NCBI GenBank assembly: GCA_034435375.1
Contig: DAOTXR010000077.1
Coordinates: 121,870 to 185,869 of the forward strand
Direction: 5' to 3'
Length of the DNA: 64,000 nt
From: DAOTXR01 sp034435375
GTDB lineage: Bacteria; Chloroflexota; Anaerolineae; Aggregatilineales; UBA3940
Part shown: in pieces, positions 59,573-64,000 of the stretch
How positions within the stretch are numbered: position 1 is the stretch's first letter
How the letters are laid out: the number at the start of each line of letters is the position of its first letter
Notes under the pieces: generated by a model
Told to the model about the DNA's origin: nothing
What the model saw: the letters and a program-made list of their open reading frames with translations, nothing else
Databases searched by the model: none
Made by a program: the position numbers and the translations under genes

Positions 59573-60475
59573 ATGAAGCTTACAATGATCGGTCTGGGTA
59601 AGATGGGTCTGGCGATGACCAAGCGCCTGTTGCAGGGAGGCCATCAGGTTATCGCATTTGACATTAACCCGGAAGCGGTTCAGGAGGCTATAAGCGCCGG
59701 GGCTGTAGGGGTTGGTTCACTGGAAGAGGCTGTGGGGCATCTGGACAGCAAACCACGTATCGTGTGGCTCATGCTGCCTGCCGGCGATGCGGTGGGGGTG
59801 ACGCTCCAGAAGCTCGCCATGCTGCTTGGCGAGGGCGATATTTTGCTTGAGGGTGGCAACTCGAACTACCACGAATCGCAAGAGCGGGCCAAAATGTTGC
59901 GCTTTAAGGGCATCCAGATGCTCGATGTGGGAGTCAGCGGTGGAATCTGGGGACTGGAGATGGGTTACAATCTGATGGTAGGTGGCGACGAAGAAGCCTA
60001 CTGGACGGTTGAGCCGATCCTGGCTGCGCTGGCCGCTGAGGGGGGCTATGGACTGGTGGGGCCGAGTGGGGCGGGTCACTTTGTCAAGATGGTCCACAAT
60101 GGCATTGAGTACGGCATGATGGAGGCTATTGCCGAAGGCTTTGAGCTGATCGCTGCCAAAGAAGAGTTCAACATCGACCTGGCTGCCCTCAGCAGGCTGT
60201 GGGGCAATGGCAGCGTGATCCGCTCATGGCTGCTCGAACTAACCAGTTATGTACTGGAAGAGGACCCCGACCTCGATTGGGTTGAGCCATATGTGCCCGA
60301 CACTGGTGAGGGGCGCTGGACCGTCATGGAGGGCATCGATCTGGATGTACCGCTGCCTGTGATCACACTCTCTCTTTTGATGCGCTTTCGCTCGCGGCAG
60401 GAAAGCAGCTATGCAATGCGGCTCCTGGCGGCATTGCGCAACCGGTTTGGCGGCCACGCGGCGCACCAGCCATAG
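59573..60475 (+). CDS. gnd: 6-phosphogluconate dehydrogenase (decarboxylating), short type
   Basis: The 300-residue enzyme has MKLTMIGLGKMGLAMTKRLL for the dinucleotide fold, then VSGGIWGLEMGYNLMVGG, and SGAGHFVKMVHNGIEYGMMEA with the catalytic Lys and Asn. It is the short GntZ/YqeC-like type, not the 470-residue long type. The cofactor preference cannot be settled by eye: NINPEA-like residues (FDINPEA) after the first strand suggest NAD. It yields ribulose-5-phosphate. The ribosome-binding site is AGGAGTGG. Confidence 0.95.
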   Translation: MKLTMIGLGKMGLAMTKRLLQGGHQVIAFDINPEAVQEAISAGAVGVGSLEEAVGHLDSKPRIVWLMLPAGDAVGVTLQKLAMLLGEGDILLEGGNSNYHESQERAKMLRFKGIQMLDVGVSGGIWGLEMGYNLMVGGDEEAYWTVEPILAALAAEGGYGLVGPSGAGHFVKMVHNGIEYGMMEAIAEGFELIAAKEEFNIDLAALSRLWGNGSVIRSWLLELTSYVLEEDPDLDWVEPYVPDTGEGRWTVMEGIDLDVPLPVITLSLLMRFRSRQESSYAMRLLAALRNRFGGHAAHQP

Positions 60476-60483
60476 TCCGATCG

Positions 60484-62046
60484 ATGTCTGCCGAGACCGC
60501 CGCTGCCTCACTTGTCAATCCGCTCCGTGCTGGGCCGCGCATGGGTCGGCCACCTGAGCCGGTCTCTGTGGTGATATTCGGCGCAACTGGTGACTTGACT
60601 GCGCGTAAGCTGGTCCCTGCACTGTTCAGCTTGGCTCAAGAGGATCGGCTGCCTGTGGCATTCAACGTTGTCGGCTATGCTCGCCGCGACTGGAGCCATG
60701 AGGAATTCCGCGCCAAGATGCTAGAAGGTGTCAGCCAGTTCAGCCGTTACAATCCTGGCCAGAGCGACCGTGCGCCGTGGGATAGGTTTGCTCAACACCT
60801 CCACTTTGTACAGGGTCGCTTCGATGAAGTGGGCCGCTTCCAGGCGCTCGATCATTTTCTATCTGAGCTGGCGAGCAAGCACGGGATGCCCGACAATCGA
60901 CTGTACTACCTGGCGGCCCCGCCCCAGTGGTACGAGGACATCGTAACCTGTCTGGGTGAGACGGGCATGTCGCGCGATGGTGACAGCGGCTGGCGACGCA
61001 TCGTGACCGAGAAGCCGTTTGGCCGGGACCTGGTCTCTGCCACTGCGCTCAACGCAAAGGTTCACCTGGCTTTCCGCGAGCCGCAGGTATACCGCATTGA
61101 TCACTACCTGGGCAAAGAGACCGTCCAGAACATTCTGGTGTTGCGTTTTGCCAACGCCATCTTCGAGCCGATCTGGAACCGGCGCTACATCGACCATGTG
61201 CAGATCAGTGTCGCCGAATCGATCCCAGTGGGCAGCCGCGCTGGATACTACGACGAGGTAGGCGTAGTCCGCGACATCTTCCAGAACCACATCCTCCAGG
61301 TGCTCACCCTGGTGACGATGGAGCCACCGGTTGCGTTCGAAGCTGACGCTATTCGCGACGAGAAGGTTAAGGTGTTGCGAGCCGTGCGCTCAATGCGTCC
61401 GGAGGAAGTTGCTGTGCGCACGGTTCGAGCGCAATATACCGCGGGTACAATCAATGGCAAGTGGATACCTGGCTATCGTGAAACGCCAGGCGTAGCTGAG
61501 GACTCTCAGACGCCGACCTATGCTGCAATGGAGTGGTACATCGATAACTGGCGGTGGCAGGGAGTGCCCTTTTACATCCGATCTGGGAAGTGCATGGCAA
61601 CTCGAACTACCGAAGTATCGATCCATTTTAAGAGTCCTCCCCATCTGCTATTTGACACCCTAGACGGCAACGATCTGCCTTCTAATGTCCTGGCGCTGCG
61701 CATTCAGCCCGACGAAGGCATCACACTTGGCTTTGGGGCTAAACGGCCAGGTCAGGGCATGGTACCCCGCCCGGTGACAATGGATTTTCGCTACGGGGCA
61801 TCCTTTGGCATTGCCAGCCCTCCTGATGCCTACGAGCGATTGCTGCTTGATGCCATGCTTGGCGATGCTACGCTCTTCATCCGCAGCGATGAGATCGAGC
61901 GGGCATGGCGGCTGATTGATCCTGTGCTTGCGGTCTGGGAAACTGATCAGACGCCAACCCTTGAGACGTACGAAGCTGGTACGTGGGGGCCAACCGGCGC
62001 AGACGCGCTGCTTGCACGCGCCGGCCGACGCTGGCGGCGGTTGTGA
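60484..62046 (+). CDS. zwf: Glucose-6-phosphate 1-dehydrogenase
   Basis: The 520-residue enzyme has the cofactor motif IFGATGDLTARKLVPALF and the active-site RIDHYLGKETVQNILVLRFAN, with Asp-His and the catalytic Lys. It makes 6-phosphogluconolactone. It begins 8 bases after gnd. Its ends match the family; OpcA, its assembly partner, is encoded 10 bases downstream. Confidence 0.97.
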   Translation: MSAETAAASLVNPLRAGPRMGRPPEPVSVVIFGATGDLTARKLVPALFSLAQEDRLPVAFNVVGYARRDWSHEEFRAKMLEGVSQFSRYNPGQSDRAPWDRFAQHLHFVQGRFDEVGRFQALDHFLSELASKHGMPDNRLYYLAAPPQWYEDIVTCLGETGMSRDGDSGWRRIVTEKPFGRDLVSATALNAKVHLAFREPQVYRIDHYLGKETVQNILVLRFANAIFEPIWNRRYIDHVQISVAESIPVGSRAGYYDEVGVVRDIFQNHILQVLTLVTMEPPVAFEADAIRDEKVKVLRAVRSMRPEEVAVRTVRAQYTAGTINGKWIPGYRETPGVAEDSQTPTYAAMEWYIDNWRWQGVPFYIRSGKCMATRTTEVSIHFKSPPHLLFDTLDGNDLPSNVLALRIQPDEGITLGFGAKRPGQGMVPRPVTMDFRYGASFGIASPPDAYERLLLDAMLGDATLFIRSDEIERAWRLIDPVLAVWETDQTPTLETYEAGTWGPTGADALLARAGRRWRRL

Positions 62047-62056
62047 GGGGCGACCG

Positions 62057-63163
62057 ATGGATGCTCGACTGCCGGTTGATCTGAGGAAGGTCGGCGTGGA
62101 TGCCATCCGGGACGCACTGCGTGCACAATGGGCCTCTGAGTCGATGGATGAGCACGCTGTAATCCGTGCCCGCACACACAACCTGATCGTCTACACCACG
62201 GCAGGCCAGCAAGCTGTCCAGGACACAATAGCTCGCATAGCGGCACTCACGTTTGAACGGCCTGGCAGGGTAATTGTCGTCCAGGCCGACCCGGAGGGCG
62301 ATCCAGCGCTGGATGCCTGGGTGACGGTGTACTGTGGTGTGCGAGGCCACCGGCAGGTGTGTGGTGAGATGATCGTGCTCGCGGTGGGTGGCGAAGTGCG
62401 CCGCGAGGCCCTCAGCACGGTCATCGGGCTACTTGCCCCTGATTTGCCCACCTTCCTCTACTGGATGGGTCTGCCTGAGGCTGGTGATTATCTGTTTGCC
62501 GCACTGGCCGCTGAGTGTGACCGGCTGATTGTCGACTCGGATGCGCTGCCTGACCCGTCAGTCGGGCTACGTCAGATCGGCAGTTTGAGCGGTGTGCGGC
62601 TAGGCGATCTAGCATGGGCGCGGCTGACGCCGTGGCGGCTGCTGTTGGCGCAGTTGTGGGATGTATTCAGGCTACGCGAAGCGCTTGACCACATTCGTAC
62701 ACTCGATGTGCGCTATGTGGCTGACGCTGGTTCCAGGGATTCGGCGCGAGCGCTGTTGCTGGTTGGCTGGTTGGCCGACCGACTGGGCTGGGAGGTGACG
62801 TCAGCAAGTGTCGCGTCCACAGGGGAGCACGTCGTCACCTGGCGCAAGGAGTGTTGGGGAGGTAAGGTCGGATTAGTTAAGACATTCCATCAGCAGATAC
62901 CTCCCGGTGAGATCGTGGAGATAGGCCTCCAGGCGGGCCGCAGTTCACCCTTTGTGATGGTGCGTCTGCAACTGTCGCCCGATCGGGGCTGTGCGGACGT
63001 AGAGATAAATGGGGCCTCGCTGACCCCCGAATGGCATGGCAGCGCCTTTAAGCCCGTTGATACCTCGGCGGCACTGGCCGAAGAACTTGATCTTTGTTAC
63101 GATCCATATTATGAGCGTGCCTTGCGCAGGGCAGTTGAGATTGTCAGCGTCGCACACTCCTGA
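62057..63163 (+). CDS. opcA: Glucose-6-phosphate dehydrogenase assembly protein OpcA
   Basis: The 368-residue protein fits OpcA: the N-terminal ALRAQWASESMDEHAVIRARTHNLIVYT, the central LSTVIGLLAPDLPTFLYWMGLPEAGD and a divergent C-terminal domain. OpcA activates and assembles Zwf in cyanobacteria and actinobacteria, which links G6PDH to redox state. ATG 62057 follows GAGGGG; a longer frame overlapping zwf is not supported. Confidence 0.92.
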   Translation: MDARLPVDLRKVGVDAIRDALRAQWASESMDEHAVIRARTHNLIVYTTAGQQAVQDTIARIAALTFERPGRVIVVQADPEGDPALDAWVTVYCGVRGHRQVCGEMIVLAVGGEVRREALSTVIGLLAPDLPTFLYWMGLPEAGDYLFAALAAECDRLIVDSDALPDPSVGLRQIGSLSGVRLGDLAWARLTPWRLLLAQLWDVFRLREALDHIRTLDVRYVADAGSRDSARALLLVGWLADRLGWEVTSASVASTGEHVVTWRKECWGGKVGLVKTFHQQIPPGEIVEIGLQAGRSSPFVMVRLQLSPDRGCADVEINGASLTPEWHGSAFKPVDTSAALAEELDLCYDPYYERALRRAVEIVSVAHS

Positions 63164-63191
63164 AAATCTGTCTCTTGAGGAAAGATAAAAC

Positions 63192-63929
63192 GTGGCTGAG
63201 ATTATCAGGCTCGCCGACAGTGAGGCAGTGGCCAGAGAGGCGGCTGCTCGGTGGGTGAAGATTGCCCAGGAATCGGTCGCCGAACGCGGAGCGTTTCGCA
63301 TTGCGCTTGCAGGCGGCAACACGCCGCGCATGCTGTATCAGTTGATGGCTTCCGAGCCATGGCGCGATCAGGTCCCATGGAATAAGACCTTTGTTTTCTG
63401 GGGCGACGAGCGACGTGTGCCGCCCAGCGATCCGCAGAGTGACTATCGCATGGCACGCGAGACGCTCCTCGACCATGTACCTATCCCTCCCGATCATGTC
63501 TTCCGCATGGATGGTGAGGAACTCAGCAGTAGCGCCGCCCGCAGCTATGAGAACGTCCTGATGAGGCATTTTGGCCTGAGAGCAGGCGAGTGGCCCCGCT
63601 TCGACCTGATGTTGCTTGGCCTGGGAGTAGATGGTCACATCGCATCGATCTTTCCTGGCACGCGGGCGGCCAGCGACCGGAGCAGTATGGTGCTGGCGTA
63701 CTTCGTGTCCAAGCTCAATGCCGAGCGTATTACACTGACACTGCCCGTGATCAACAATGCCCGTCACATTCTTTTTATGGTTTGCGGCGAGGAGAAGGCG
63801 GAGGTGCTACGGAACACGCTGTACGGTCCATTCAAGCCGAGCACCTATCCGGCTCAATTAGTCACACCGGTCGATGGAACGCTGACGTGGCTGGTCGATC
63901 AGGCGGCGGCTGGCAAGCTTCCTGAATAG
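63192..63929 (+). CDS. pgl: 6-phosphogluconolactonase
   Basis: The 245-residue protein has ALAGGNTPRMLYQLM near the start, VFWGDERRVPPSDPQSDYRMA with the catalytic acidic and arginine residues, and LGLGVDGHIASIFPG. It hydrolyses 6-phosphogluconolactone, the step between Zwf and Gnd. The start is GTG with GAGGAAAG upstream. It closes the operon in this window. Confidence 0.95.
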   Translation: MAEIIRLADSEAVAREAAARWVKIAQESVAERGAFRIALAGGNTPRMLYQLMASEPWRDQVPWNKTFVFWGDERRVPPSDPQSDYRMARETLLDHVPIPPDHVFRMDGEELSSSAARSYENVLMRHFGLRAGEWPRFDLMLLGLGVDGHIASIFPGTRAASDRSSMVLAYFVSKLNAERITLTLPVINNARHILFMVCGEEKAEVLRNTLYGPFKPSTYPAQLVTPVDGTLTWLVDQAAAGKLPE

Positions 63930-64000
63930 GCCAACTACTGACTTCTCTGTCTCCACGGATTGACTGACTGCCGAGGTTCGCGTGGCCCACTGTCGTAGGC

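Noticed and set aside
1..64000. tRNA, rRNA, tmRNA, RNase P and CRISPR
   Set aside because: I looked for T-loop words such as GTTCGAATC and for regularly spaced repeats; matches occur only inside coding sequence and no cloverleaf or array could be built by eye. A tRNAscan or Infernal run would be decisive.
1..64000. Genomic island or prophage
   Set aside because: There are no integrases, transposases, attachment-site repeats or composition shifts that I can see; the accessory-like genes sit among core genes.

Overview
The window looks like a piece of a moderately high-GC chromosome from a Chloroflexota bacterium, probably near Anaerolineae or Aggregatilineales. The main evidence is a set of giant multi-membrane proteins of the DUF2298 (Chlor_Arch_YYY) and Agl23-like (TIGR03663-type) families, which are typical of Chloroflexota and archaea. 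The core genes (bL21, bL27, bL31, cca, rsmD, sucCD) show this is an ordinary chromosome and not a mobile element. I found no tRNA, rRNA, CRISPR array, insertion sequence or phage gene. The taxonomic placement is inference.

Left part, 1-19427 (minus strand): a partial Agl23-like glycosyltransferase, an ECF sigma factor translationally coupled to its anti-sigma factor, then a long surface-glycan cluster. Read from its promoter near 19470, the cluster runs: flippase-like integral membrane protein, GT4 glycosyltransferase, methyltransferase, GT-C transferase, a 1795-residue fusion of a GT-C transferase with DUF2298, a stand-alone DUF2298 protein and a further GT-C-like protein. Next come a TPR membrane protein, rsmD, a cysteine-rich small protein, mscL with a zinc-ribbon tail, cca, hpt and tdk, a bL31 fused to an RNA polymerase alpha-CTD-like domain, bL27, bL21 and one more GT-C transferase.

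Middle part, 28221-43200: a complete branched-chain amino-acid-type ABC transporter (livK-H-M-G-F order, minus strand) with a structured livK leader; a Ycf46-like AAA+ ATPase with a small partner; lipoproteins and other small envelope proteins; and sucCD with a strong terminator.

Possible undescribed system, 41639-49608 (plus strand): Ycf35/DUF1257, DUF2997, a small protein, a divergent GrpE-like protein, a lidless Hsp70, a response-regulator-like protein that has lost its phosphorylation residues, a HEAT-repeat protein, a SUMF1-fold protein without the sulfatase-activating cysteines, a PflX-like radical SAM protein and an MBL-fold hydrolase. Many of these genes overlap. The pseudo-receiver, HEAT and SUMF1 proteins, together with the small partner of the AAA+ ATPase at 34080, share a short N-terminal motif, P-[MTS]-L-G-[GI]-x-R, that could be a docking signal. 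I propose a chaperone-linked assembly or quality-control module; this is inference.

Right part, 49663-64000: a HAD hydrolase; two MaoC-type hydratase halves; a TetR regulator with a perfect 28-bp operator heading an operon with two paired acyl-CoA dehydrogenases; an Hsp90-family protein; and a compact pentose-phosphate operon (tkt, rpiB, gnd, zwf, opcA, pgl). In both the MaoC pair and the dehydrogenase pair only one member keeps the usual catalytic residues, which recalls the heteromeric enzymes of actinobacterial steroid side-chain degradation.
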